A DNA stretch of 64,000 nt from Psychroflexus aurantiacus. Lineage in GTDB: Bacteria > Bacteroidota > Bacteroidia > Flavobacteriales > Flavobacteriaceae. The notes under the pieces are model-generated. The model did no database searches. It was not told the DNA's origin and saw only the letters and a program-made list of their open reading frames with translations. The DNA lies in assembly GCF_010820555.1 (NCBI RefSeq), contig NZ_JAAIKD010000007.1, positions 57,689 to 121,688 of the forward strand. The letters are read 5' to 3'. Numbering within the stretch: position 1 is the first letter of the stretch; each line of letters starts with the position of its first letter. Both the position numbers and the translations under genes were made by a program. Positions 15,193-22,284 of this stretch are shown piece by piece.

Positions 15193-17703
15193 ATGCAAAC
15201 CACACAAAGTTATATTCAAGGCCAATGGACTCAGGGAAAAGGTGAAGATCAGCCGATTTACGATTCCATTACCGGAGAACATTTCACTTCTATAAATGTA
15301 GACGGGTTCAATATTCCTGAAGTTCTTGCCTATGGTCGTGAAAAGGGAGATACTCTGCGGAAAATGACTTTCCAGGAACGCGGAAATATGCTTAAATCCT
15401 TAGCCTTTTACCTTCAAAAGAAAAAAAGAGCCTTCTATGAACTGAGTTACCGCACGGGAGCTACCAAGCGGGATTCCTGGTTTGATATCGATGGGGGTTT
15501 CGGAAATTTGTTTGCCAATGCTTCGTTGAGAAAATTGTTTCCCAATCAGCCTTTTGATGTGGAAGGAGATCCTATCGATTTGTCGCATGGCGGACGCTTT
15601 ATGGCTCATCATATTCTGGTGCCAAAAGAAGGAGTGGCCGTGCATATCAATGCTTTTAATTTTCCAGTGTGGGGAATGCTGGAGAAATGTGCGGTCAACT
15701 GGATGGCGGGAGTTCCTGCTTTAGTTTTGCCAGCACCACAATCTGCTTATTTAACCGAGGCAGTGGTGAGAGAAATCATCGCTTCCGGAATTTTGCCGGA
15801 AGGCGCTCTGCAGCTGATTTCAGGAACCGAGAAAACTATTCTAAACCATGTTGAATCTCAGGACATAGTGACTTTTACGGGTTCAGCAACCACAGGGCGA
15901 CTATTGAAAAGTCACCCGAGACTGCTTGAGGAATCCGTTCCTTTTACGATGGAAGCCGACTCGTTGAATGCTTCAATTCTGGGAGAGGACGCCGTTCCTG
16001 GAACACCAGAATTTGATTTGTTCATTCGTGAGGTGCGAAATGAAATGACGGTAAAGTGCGGTCAGAAATGTACGGCTATTCGTCGTGCAATTGTTCCTGA
16101 GTCTTTAATTGAAGATGTTCAGATTGCACTGGGTAAAGCTTTGGATAAAGTCACACTCGGCGATCCTAGACTTAAGGAGGTACGCATGGGAAGTCTAATC
16201 GATAGAAAACAGGTGGAAGCTGTTAAAAAAGCAATTGGTGAAATTTCAAAAACAGCAGAAATAGTCTATGGCGACTTTAATGCTGCAGAAACCCTCAATG
16301 CTGACTTCGAAAAAGGCGCATTTATCAAACCGATTTTGATGCGTGAAGACTACCCGTTCAAAAATGAAGCGGCTCATGTGACTGAAGCCTTTGGCCCTGT
16401 AAGTACATTAATGCCATATACAACCTTAGAGGAAGCGATTCAGCTTTCCAAAAAAGGAAAGGGGTCTCTGGTAAGTTCCATTTTTACCAATGATGATGCT
16501 ACAGCGCGTGATTATACCATTAAAGCAGCGTCTCACCATGGAAGGATCATGTCGATTAACCGGGAGTCTGCTAAACAAAGTACTGGACACGGTTCGCCAT
16601 TACCAAATCTGGTCCATGGGGGGCCAGGACGGGCTGGTGGTGGAGAAGAAATGGGAGGAAAACGCGGTATCAAACACTTTATGCAGCGATGTGCCATCCA
16701 GGGAAGTCCGACGACCTTAACCGAAATCACAGGGATTTATCAGCCCAAAGCCGATTATAAAGAAACTGAAAAGCATCCGTTTGCTTATCACTGGGAAGAT
16801 ATTCAGCCAGGGATGTCCTTAAAAACCCATAACCGAACCTTGACCGATACCGATATCATCAATTTTGGAAACCTCACCTGGGATCATTTTTATGCACACA
16901 CTGATATTACGTCCTTAGAAGGCAGCATTTTTGAGCAGCGAACCGCTCACGGTTATTTTATTATTTCGGCAGCAGCTGGATTATTTGTGTACCCTAATAA
17001 AGGTCCCGTTGCAGCCAATTATGGCCTGGAAGAGATTCGGTTTTTGAGACCGCTGTATCATAACGATACGATTCATGTGCGACTGACTTGTAAAGAAAAG
17101 GTGGACAGAGATCAAAAAGGAAAAGAACTCCCGAGCGGGATTGTGAAATGGTATGTGGAGGTCTTCGATACGGAAGCCGTCGAAGAAGACGATAAACTGG
17201 TCGCCATCGCTACCATTCTCACAATGGTCCAGAAGAAGCAGACTACCTTTCATGACATAGATAGAGATTTTGTTGAAAGCAAGCTAAAAGCACTTTCAGA
17301 AGAATATCAGCCTCAATGGGGGCTAATGACTCCACAGCATATGCTGGAGCATTTGGAAATGACTTTAAAAATAGCTACTGGTGAAATTTCAGATTTTGAA
17401 GTTGCGACACCAGAAGAGTATATCGAAAAGGTACAGGAAACTTTGTACAATTACGAAAAGATGCCTCGAGGTTATAAAATGCCTTTGATGAAAAAAGAAG
17501 GGCTAGAGGATTTGAAGCATGACAATCTCGATGAGGCTAAAAAAGCCCTACTGGAAGCCTATGATGCGTTTGTAGTGTTCTTCAGAGAGCATCCAGACGC
17601 CATTACTAAAAATGCTGTCTTTGGAAAGCTGACCGCTTTTGAATGGAAACTATTAAATCGAAAACATTTCAATCATCATTTTGAACAGTTTGGATTGATT
17701 TAG
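15193..17703 (+). CDS. paaZ: Bifunctional oxepin-CoA hydrolase / aldehyde dehydrogenase PaaZ with extra C-terminal domain
   Basis: 836 residues from ATG at 15193; an in-frame ATG at 15154 would overlap the toxin gene and adds 13 residues unlike the family. Residues 1-520 are an aldehyde dehydrogenase with Glu254 (TMEADSLN) and Cys293 (CGQKCTAIRR). About 540-680 is the MaoC-like hydratase with DHFYAHTDIT and RTAHGYF. PaaZ opens oxepin-CoA and oxidises the aldehyde to 3-oxo-5,6-didehydrosuberyl-CoA. E. coli PaaZ (681) ends there. This protein has about 150 more residues (MTPQHMLEHLEM, then KHFNHHFEQFGL) that resemble DUF1569/DinB-like proteins, a fusion of unknown purpose. Confidence 0.93.
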   Translation: MQTTQSYIQGQWTQGKGEDQPIYDSITGEHFTSINVDGFNIPEVLAYGREKGDTLRKMTFQERGNMLKSLAFYLQKKKRAFYELSYRTGATKRDSWFDIDGGFGNLFANASLRKLFPNQPFDVEGDPIDLSHGGRFMAHHILVPKEGVAVHINAFNFPVWGMLEKCAVNWMAGVPALVLPAPQSAYLTEAVVREIIASGILPEGALQLISGTEKTILNHVESQDIVTFTGSATTGRLLKSHPRLLEESVPFTMEADSLNASILGEDAVPGTPEFDLFIREVRNEMTVKCGQKCTAIRRAIVPESLIEDVQIALGKALDKVTLGDPRLKEVRMGSLIDRKQVEAVKKAIGEISKTAEIVYGDFNAAETLNADFEKGAFIKPILMREDYPFKNEAAHVTEAFGPVSTLMPYTTLEEAIQLSKKGKGSLVSSIFTNDDATARDYTIKAASHHGRIMSINRESAKQSTGHGSPLPNLVHGGPGRAGGGEEMGGKRGIKHFMQRCAIQGSPTTLTEITGIYQPKADYKETEKHPFAYHWEDIQPGMSLKTHNRTLTDTDIINFGNLTWDHFYAHTDITSLEGSIFEQRTAHGYFIISAAAGLFVYPNKGPVAANYGLEEIRFLRPLYHNDTIHVRLTCKEKVDRDQKGKELPSGIVKWYVEVFDTEAVEEDDKLVAIATILTMVQKKQTTFHDIDRDFVESKLKALSEEYQPQWGLMTPQHMLEHLEMTLKIATGEISDFEVATPEEYIEKVQETLYNYEKMPRGYKMPLMKKEGLEDLKHDNLDEAKKALLEAYDAFVVFFREHPDAITKNAVFGKLTAFEWKLLNRKHFNHHFEQFGLI

Positions 17704-17716
17704 AAAAGAAAACTGA

Positions 17717-18532
17717 CTAATTTTTCATGTAGAACACATAAAACATTAGTTCACCTGCATAGGCTATATCGTCTTTTCTAGGGCTTAAAAATTCGGATTC
17801 TTGAAAAACTTTAGCGATATTTTCTTCAAAAATGGTATTTAATTTTTCATTACTGGAAAGAGATGTAATTTTAGTCAACTCATCGTTTTGATTATAATTG
17901 ATTTTAATTTCAAATAAGTTCATTCCTGGTTTCAAAAGTGAATCAATCTGGTCAGGATTTATAGTATTGAAAAGGAAGTTCAGTAAATAGTCGCTGGAAC
18001 GTTTAAAATCTTTTTTACCCTCTTCATTTATACAGCTTATGTCAATTCTGGGAAAGATTTTTTCGTCGCCTGGATAATCATTTTTATCGGTTATCTGACT
18101 CATCTTATGGTAACCATAAACTCCAGTTGCTTTTGTGCCAATGGTAATTGGTACATGGAGTGCCACTGTAATGGCCTCACCTTTCTGCATCGCAGGCTCC
18201 AAAATTTTCATTTTATTAAGTGTTCTCTCAAATTCTTTTTTTAGTGAAGGATTGAGGGAGTTCAAGTGAGTTAATTCGATAGTTTTATCATACTGAACTT
18301 CAAAAGTCAGATTGAATTTGTTTATTCCTGGATTTAGTTCACTGATTAATCTTTTATTTTTACTGCGATTAAATAAATTGGATACTTGTTTTGAAAAACA
18401 ATTCATTAATTCCATGTTTCCCTCAACATTTCTGCATCCTCTAGCAATTATATAAGTTTCGTCATATTCTTGGGAGTAAAGGGAAGCCGTTAAAAGAAAA
18501 AATAAGGCACATAGGACAGGGATGATTTTCAT
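17717..18532 (-). CDS. Secreted protein with two similar TonB-C-like repeats
   Basis: 271 residues with a clear signal peptide (about 1-20, ending SLYSQ). Two halves share a pattern: an N-K/L-F-x-I/L strand, a T-x-L-T-x-L-x-S-L turn and a block ending in a beta strand (NKFNLTFEVQY ... ITVALHVPI and NLFEIKINYN ... ELMFYVFYM), suggesting an internal duplication of a TonB-C-like domain. It is probably periplasmic. It runs against the paa genes and splits paaZ from paaF; only 13 bases separate its 3' end from that of paaZ. No function is assigned. Confidence 0.7.
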   Translation of the reverse strand: MKIIPVLCALFFLLTASLYSQEYDETYIIARGCRNVEGNMELMNCFSKQVSNLFNRSKNKRLISELNPGINKFNLTFEVQYDKTIELTHLNSLNPSLKKEFERTLNKMKILEPAMQKGEAITVALHVPITIGTKATGVYGYHKMSQITDKNDYPGDEKIFPRIDISCINEEGKKDFKRSSDYLLNFLFNTINPDQIDSLLKPGMNLFEIKINYNQNDELTKITSLSSNEKLNTIFEENIAKVFQESEFLSPRKDDIAYAGELMFYVFYMKN

Positions 18533-18600
18533 TTTAAAAAATTAAGCTGATTAGTTATTTATTCCAAAACTACTAAATTTAAACTATTGTAATTGCTTAT

Positions 18601-18622
18601 CATACTAACAATCATTAGTTTT
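18601..18622. promoter_or_regulatory. Second predicted TetR operator, before paaF
   Basis: ACTAACAATCATTAGTTTT has the same AATC centre as the paaE operator; the 22-base site matches it at 19 of 22 positions, and 6 of 9 arm positions are symmetric. The overlapping TAGTTTTG (18616-18623) again fits the Bacteroidota -7 box. The paaF start lies 37 bases downstream. Two sites of the same design before two transcription units of one pathway argue for a shared regulator. Confidence 0.7.
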
Positions 18623-18660
18623 GAAGAACATTCGAAATCGATTGAGAAATACACTAAATT

Positions 18661-19416
18661 ATGACAAAACCTTACGTTAAAAAAGATATTCAGGACAGGA
18701 TAGCAACGGTAGAATTCTTTCATCCAGCGCACAATTCATTGCCCAGTGATATTCTGGCCGAGTTGGCAGAAACGATAACTGAAGTCGGACAAGACGATGA
18801 TGTCCTTGTGATTATAGTGAAGTCAGGAGGAGACCGTACCTTCTGTGCCGGTGCCAGCTTTAAAGAATTGATTTCTATTGAAGACGAAAAAACCGGAGAG
18901 CAATTCTTCAGTGGGTTTGCCAATGTCATTAACGCCATGCGTAAATGCCCAAAATTCATTATTGGTCGTGTGCAAGGAAAAACCGTTGGCGGCGGTGTAG
19001 GCCTCGCGTCTTCAATGGATTATTGCATGGCCACCAAATTCGCTTCCATCAAGCTGAGTGAACTCAATTTAGGCATAGGCCCGTTTGTAGTGGGCCCGGC
19101 TGTGGAGCGAAAACTGGGTGTGAGCGGTATGTCACAGATCGCGATAGATGCCAACACCTTTTATTCGGCTGAATGGGCCAGGGATAAAGGTTTGTTTGCA
19201 AACGTTTATGAGACCACTGAAGCCCTGGATATAGCTGTTTCAGAATTCGCTAAAAATCTATGTGAATATAACCCTGAAGCGGTAAAGCATATGAAACAGA
19301 TGTTTTGGAGAGGAACCGAAGACTGGGATGAGCTGTTGATAGAACGTGCTAAAATAAGCGGCAAGCTGGTGTTGAGTTCGTTTACGAAAGAGAAGCTGAA
19401 GAGGTTTAAGGATTAA
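18661..19416 (+). CDS. paaF: Enoyl-CoA hydratase/isomerase, probable PaaF
   Basis: 251 residues, crotonase fold: FCAGASFKEL (about 61-70) and KTVGGGVGLASSMDYCMAT supply the oxyanion hole, followed by LSELNLGIGPFVVGPAVER with the Glu expected of hydratases. It is distinct from the PaaG-like protein at 9923, which has Asp at the related place. The likely reaction is hydration of 2,3-dehydroadipyl-CoA to 3-hydroxyadipyl-CoA, the substrate of PaaH. It begins a second transcription unit behind its own predicted operator. Confidence 0.8.
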   Translation: MTKPYVKKDIQDRIATVEFFHPAHNSLPSDILAELAETITEVGQDDDVLVIIVKSGGDRTFCAGASFKELISIEDEKTGEQFFSGFANVINAMRKCPKFIIGRVQGKTVGGGVGLASSMDYCMATKFASIKLSELNLGIGPFVVGPAVERKLGVSGMSQIAIDANTFYSAEWARDKGLFANVYETTEALDIAVSEFAKNLCEYNPEAVKHMKQMFWRGTEDWDELLIERAKISGKLVLSSFTKEKLKRFKD

Positions 19417-19468
19417 TACAAAGATGAAGTAGATATGACTAATTGAAGAAAGGACAAAAAGATAACTG

Positions 19469-19627
19469 ATGGCATTAAAGCATAATTTTAGGAAATTGAC
19501 GATTTGGCAAGAGGCTAGAAGTTTAGTAAGTGAAACATATAGTATTACAGAGAAATTCTCTAAAACTGAAATTTATGGTCTATCAAACCAATATGTCTTT
19601 TCGTCTGATACCATTTTTACTTATTAA
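19469..19627 (+). pseudogene. Four-helix-bundle (S23) ORF, N-terminal fragment
   Basis: 52 codons from ATG 19469. FRKLTIWQEARSLVSETYSI followed by FSKTEIYGLSNQ is the N-terminal third of an S23-family protein, closely like the ORF at 21851 (KLIIWQEAMKLVDQNY). After SNQ the similarity ends (YVFSSDTIF) and a stop follows at 19625, 11 bases before paaY. The rest is deleted. The short spacer before it (19417-19468) is again a purine-rich run of drifting words. Confidence 0.75.
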
Positions 19628-19638
19628 TTTTCCTCAAT

Positions 19639-20241
19639 ATGATCTACAAATTCAAAAACCACATCCCCGTCATTCACGAATCCAGTTTTGTGCATCCGCA
19701 GGCAGCGGTCACCGGAAATGTGATTATCGGTAAAGACTGTTATATAGGACCGGGGGCAGCCATTCGGGGAGACTGGGGTGAGATTATACTGGAGGACGGT
19801 GTGAATGTTCAGGAGAACTGTACTGTTCATATGTTCCCCGGGAAGTCGATTGTTTTAAAAACAGGAGCTCATGTGGGGCACGGCGCTATCATTCATGGAG
19901 CCAACTTAGGTGAAAATTGCCTGATCGGAATGAATTCCGTAATCATGGATGATGCTGAAATTGGTGATGAATGTATTGTTGGGGCGATGACTTTCGTCAA
20001 AGCGGAAACCAAAATCCCCAGACGAAGTTTGGTGATAGGAAACCCCGCTAAAATTATAAAAGAGGTGTCCGATGAGATGATCGCCTGGAAAACAGCTGGA
20101 ACTCGATTATATCAGCAATTGCCTGCCGATTGTCATGACAGTTTGGAAGCCGTAGAGCCGCTTCGGGAACGTCCTGAACATAGACCAGAACAGGAAGATT
20201 TTTACAAGACATTGAATGAGTTTAAGCATGGTAATGAATAG
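19639..20241 (+). CDS. paaY: PaaY-like hexapeptide-repeat protein (gamma-carbonic-anhydrase family)
   Basis: 200 residues. A left-handed beta-helix of hexapeptide repeats runs from about 12 to 150 (VIGKDCYIGPGAAIRG, GAHVGHGAIIHGANLG); the His residues of HVGHGAIIHG and NCTVH are zinc ligands in this family. PaaY has been described as a thioesterase that hydrolyses shunt CoA products of the paa pathway, and homologues often sit beside paa genes. Its position after paaF supports the name. A CaiE/YrdA-like protein would look similar. Confidence 0.85.
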   Translation: MIYKFKNHIPVIHESSFVHPQAAVTGNVIIGKDCYIGPGAAIRGDWGEIILEDGVNVQENCTVHMFPGKSIVLKTGAHVGHGAIIHGANLGENCLIGMNSVIMDDAEIGDECIVGAMTFVKAETKIPRRSLVIGNPAKIIKEVSDEMIAWKTAGTRLYQQLPADCHDSLEAVEPLRERPEHRPEQEDFYKTLNEFKHGNE

Positions 20242-20473
20242 AATGTAGTGAGGAGAGGTTAGTGTGAAGTGATGAGAAGTTAGAAAATAGAGAAAAGACA
20301 ATAGAATGTACTGTGCTAACTTTGTGTCAGATCAATAATATTTAGATGAGCTGAGATGTGAGTCGTTAGAATACAGAAAAACTTAGCGAATTGGCGTGAA
20401 ATTAGAAAAGAGAAGAACCTAAAACCTCAGTATTATTTACGATTTTGGGATAGGTAGCGAGAAAATATAAAAT
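20242..20473. other. Spacer of degenerate short words, no gene
   Basis: 232 bases with no ORF resembling a protein. It is strongly purine-biased with drifting words (GTGAGGAGAGGTTAGTGTGAAG, shortened here; GAGATGTGAGTCGTTAG), including GTGAGTCGT at 20358-20366, whose reverse complement is tandemly repeated at 7897-7914. It resembles the spacers that flank the S23 ORFs but contains no S23 remnant. Confidence 0.4.
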
Positions 20474-21790
20474 ATGAATAACAATAATAAGACCTCAGAA
20501 ACACTAGAATTCAAGCTTCCCAAAATGGGAGAAAGCATTACAGAAGGCACCATTTTGAACTGGATGATTAATGAAGGGGGTAGTTTTCAGGAAGGTGATA
20601 TCCTCGTGGAGGTGGGAACGGATAAGGTCGATAACGAAGTACCTGCACCATGTTCGGGTCGGCTTGTTGAAATCAGGTTTGAAGCCAAGGAAGTGGTCAA
20701 AATAGGTGAAGTTATTGCGATTCTGGAATCCTCAGGTCAAGCAGAATCACCTTCAGTAGAGAAAGAAAGCAAAGCAAATACATCAGAGAAACAGACTGAG
20801 CGCCAGGCACCCAAAGCGCCACGGAAGCAAAAAACAAAAGCTCAGGCTCAGACCACCAATGCGGAGTGGAAACCAGGGACAAGAGGGAATCAGTTTTATT
20901 CCCCTTTGGTTGAAAAAATCGCCAGAGATTACCACATCAGCTATGAAGAACTGGCCAGGGTTCCGGCTTCCGGAGCCGATGACCGATTAAAAAAGTCTGA
21001 CATCTATAAATACTTGGAAGACGGAAGGCCGGCTCAGTTTGCGCAGCCCGTATCCGAGCCATCCTCAGGTTTTCAGGTACCTGATTTGAAATTTGACAAA
21101 GGAAAAGGCAAGCTTGTGGAGATGGACAGGATGCGACAGATGATTGCCGATCATATGGTGTTTTCCAAACACACTTCGCCACATGTCACGGCTTATGTAG
21201 AAGCAGATATGACTAAACTGGTCAACTGGAGAAATAAAAACAAGGCTAAATTCCAGGAAGAAACCGGTGAGAAACTCACCTTTACCCCGCTTTTTATTCA
21301 AGCAGTCACAAAGGCCATTCAGGATTTTCCGATGATTAATTCCTCACTGGATGGGAATAACATCATTGTAAAGGAGGATATTAATATTGGAATGGCAACT
21401 GCCTTGCCAAGTGGTAACCTGATTGTCCCTGTGGTTAAGAATTCCGATCAAAAAGATCTGAAAACCTTAGCCAAAGAAGTCAATGCCTTGGTGGTAAAAG
21501 CAAGGGATAACAAACTGACCAGTGATGATACGCGGGGAAGTACGTTTACCATCTCCAATGTGGGAACTTTCGGGAGTTTGATGGGAACACCCATTATCAA
21601 CCAGCCGGAGGCAGCCATATTAGCTACGGGGATCATAAAGAAAAGAGCTGAGGTTATCGAATATGATGACGGGGATCAAATAGAAATCAGGCAGATGATG
21701 TATTTGTCACTTTCCTTTGATCACCGGATTGTCGATGGCTATTTGGCGGGAAGTTTTTTAAGAAGAATTGCGGATTATTTGGAGGATTAA
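20474..21790 (+). CDS. 2-oxoacid dehydrogenase complex E2 (dihydrolipoamide acyltransferase)
   Basis: 438 residues. An N-terminal lipoyl domain with the modified Lys in EVGTDKVDNEVP (about 49), a charged linker, a peripheral subunit-binding domain (YSPLVEKIARDYHISYEE), then the catalytic domain with the active-site motif SFDHRIVDGYL. It transfers an acyl group from lipoamide to CoA. Gene order E2, (S23), E1-fusion suggests a branched-chain-type complex; no E3 is nearby, so E3 must be shared. Its position at the end of the paa cluster suggests it may make phenylacetyl-CoA. A second E2 is at 46059. Confidence 0.9.
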   Translation: MNNNNKTSETLEFKLPKMGESITEGTILNWMINEGGSFQEGDILVEVGTDKVDNEVPAPCSGRLVEIRFEAKEVVKIGEVIAILESSGQAESPSVEKESKANTSEKQTERQAPKAPRKQKTKAQAQTTNAEWKPGTRGNQFYSPLVEKIARDYHISYEELARVPASGADDRLKKSDIYKYLEDGRPAQFAQPVSEPSSGFQVPDLKFDKGKGKLVEMDRMRQMIADHMVFSKHTSPHVTAYVEADMTKLVNWRNKNKAKFQEETGEKLTFTPLFIQAVTKAIQDFPMINSSLDGNNIIVKEDINIGMATALPSGNLIVPVVKNSDQKDLKTLAKEVNALVVKARDNKLTSDDTRGSTFTISNVGTFGSLMGTPIINQPEAAILATGIIKKRAEVIEYDDGDQIEIRQMMYLSLSFDHRIVDGYLAGSFLRRIADYLED

Positions 21791-21823
21791 TTTTTAATTG
21801 GAAAGACATTTTGAAACAGGACC

Positions 21824-21838
21824 TTTTGAAACACGATT
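21824..21838 (+). repeat. Left word-repeat arm of S23 insertion no. 4
   Basis: TTTTGAAACACGATT is the second copy of a tandem word (TTTTGAAACA also at 21809-21818). It matches the reverse complement of 22238-22252 at about 12 of 15 positions, so the S23 ORF at 21851 lies within an inverted repeat. Confidence 0.5.
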
Positions 21839-21850
21839 AAACAAACCTAG

Positions 21851-22267
21851 ATGAGGCGGCATAATTTTAAAAAACTAATAATCTGGCAGGAAGCTATGAA
21901 GCTAGTTGACCAAAACTATCTATTAACTGCAACACTTCCAGATTACGAAAAATTTGGATTACGCATCCAAATGAACCGTTGCTCTGTTTCAATAGCATCA
22001 AATATTTCAGAAGGACCTAGTAAGCGGACCAATAAACATTTCACTAAGGTTTTAGGAGACAGTTTAGGTTCTGCTTATGAATGGGTGACTCAACTGATGG
22101 TATGTTACCCTCAAAAATTTATTTCTGAAAAGAATTTTTTAGTACTTGAAGAAAAATACAAGCATTACAGAGTAAAATTTCAAACTTTAATGACGAGCTG
22201 GAATCAGAAATTTAAAATTTTGAAGCAAAAATCGCTAAGTCTTGATTCAAAACGTCGTGATTCCTGA
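21851..22267 (+). CDS. Four-helix-bundle (S23) protein, intact
   Basis: 138 residues, the only intact member of four in the cluster. FKKLIIWQEAMKLVDQNYLL, NRCSVSIASNISEG and the later helices follow the family. The last 15 residues (KQKSLSLDSKRRDS) are encoded by the right-hand flanking repeat (22237-22270), so the natural protein core ends earlier. Related proteins form pentameric four-helix rings and are found in 23S rRNA intervening sequences; Avd of diversity-generating retroelements shares the fold. No reverse transcriptase is next to it. Function unknown. Confidence 0.85.
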   Translation: MRRHNFKKLIIWQEAMKLVDQNYLLTATLPDYEKFGLRIQMNRCSVSIASNISEGPSKRTNKHFTKVLGDSLGSAYEWVTQLMVCYPQKFISEKNFLVLEEKYKHYRVKFQTLMTSWNQKFKILKQKSLSLDSKRRDS

Positions 22268-22270
22268 TTC
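22237..22270 (+). repeat. Right word-repeat arm of S23 insertion no. 4
   Basis: The word GATTC recurs (CTTGATTCAAAA, CGTGATTC, CTGATTC). The reverse complement TTTTGAATCAAG (22241-22252) matches the left arm at 10 of 12 positions. The S23 stop codon lies inside this arm, and the E1 start follows 15 bases later. Confidence 0.5.
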
Positions 22271-22284
22271 TAAAAAAAAGAGCA

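Noticed and set aside
19530..19733. A 67-codon plus-strand frame between paaF and paaY
   Set aside because: It overlaps the S23 fragment and the start of paaY in a different frame, with no similarity to any family.
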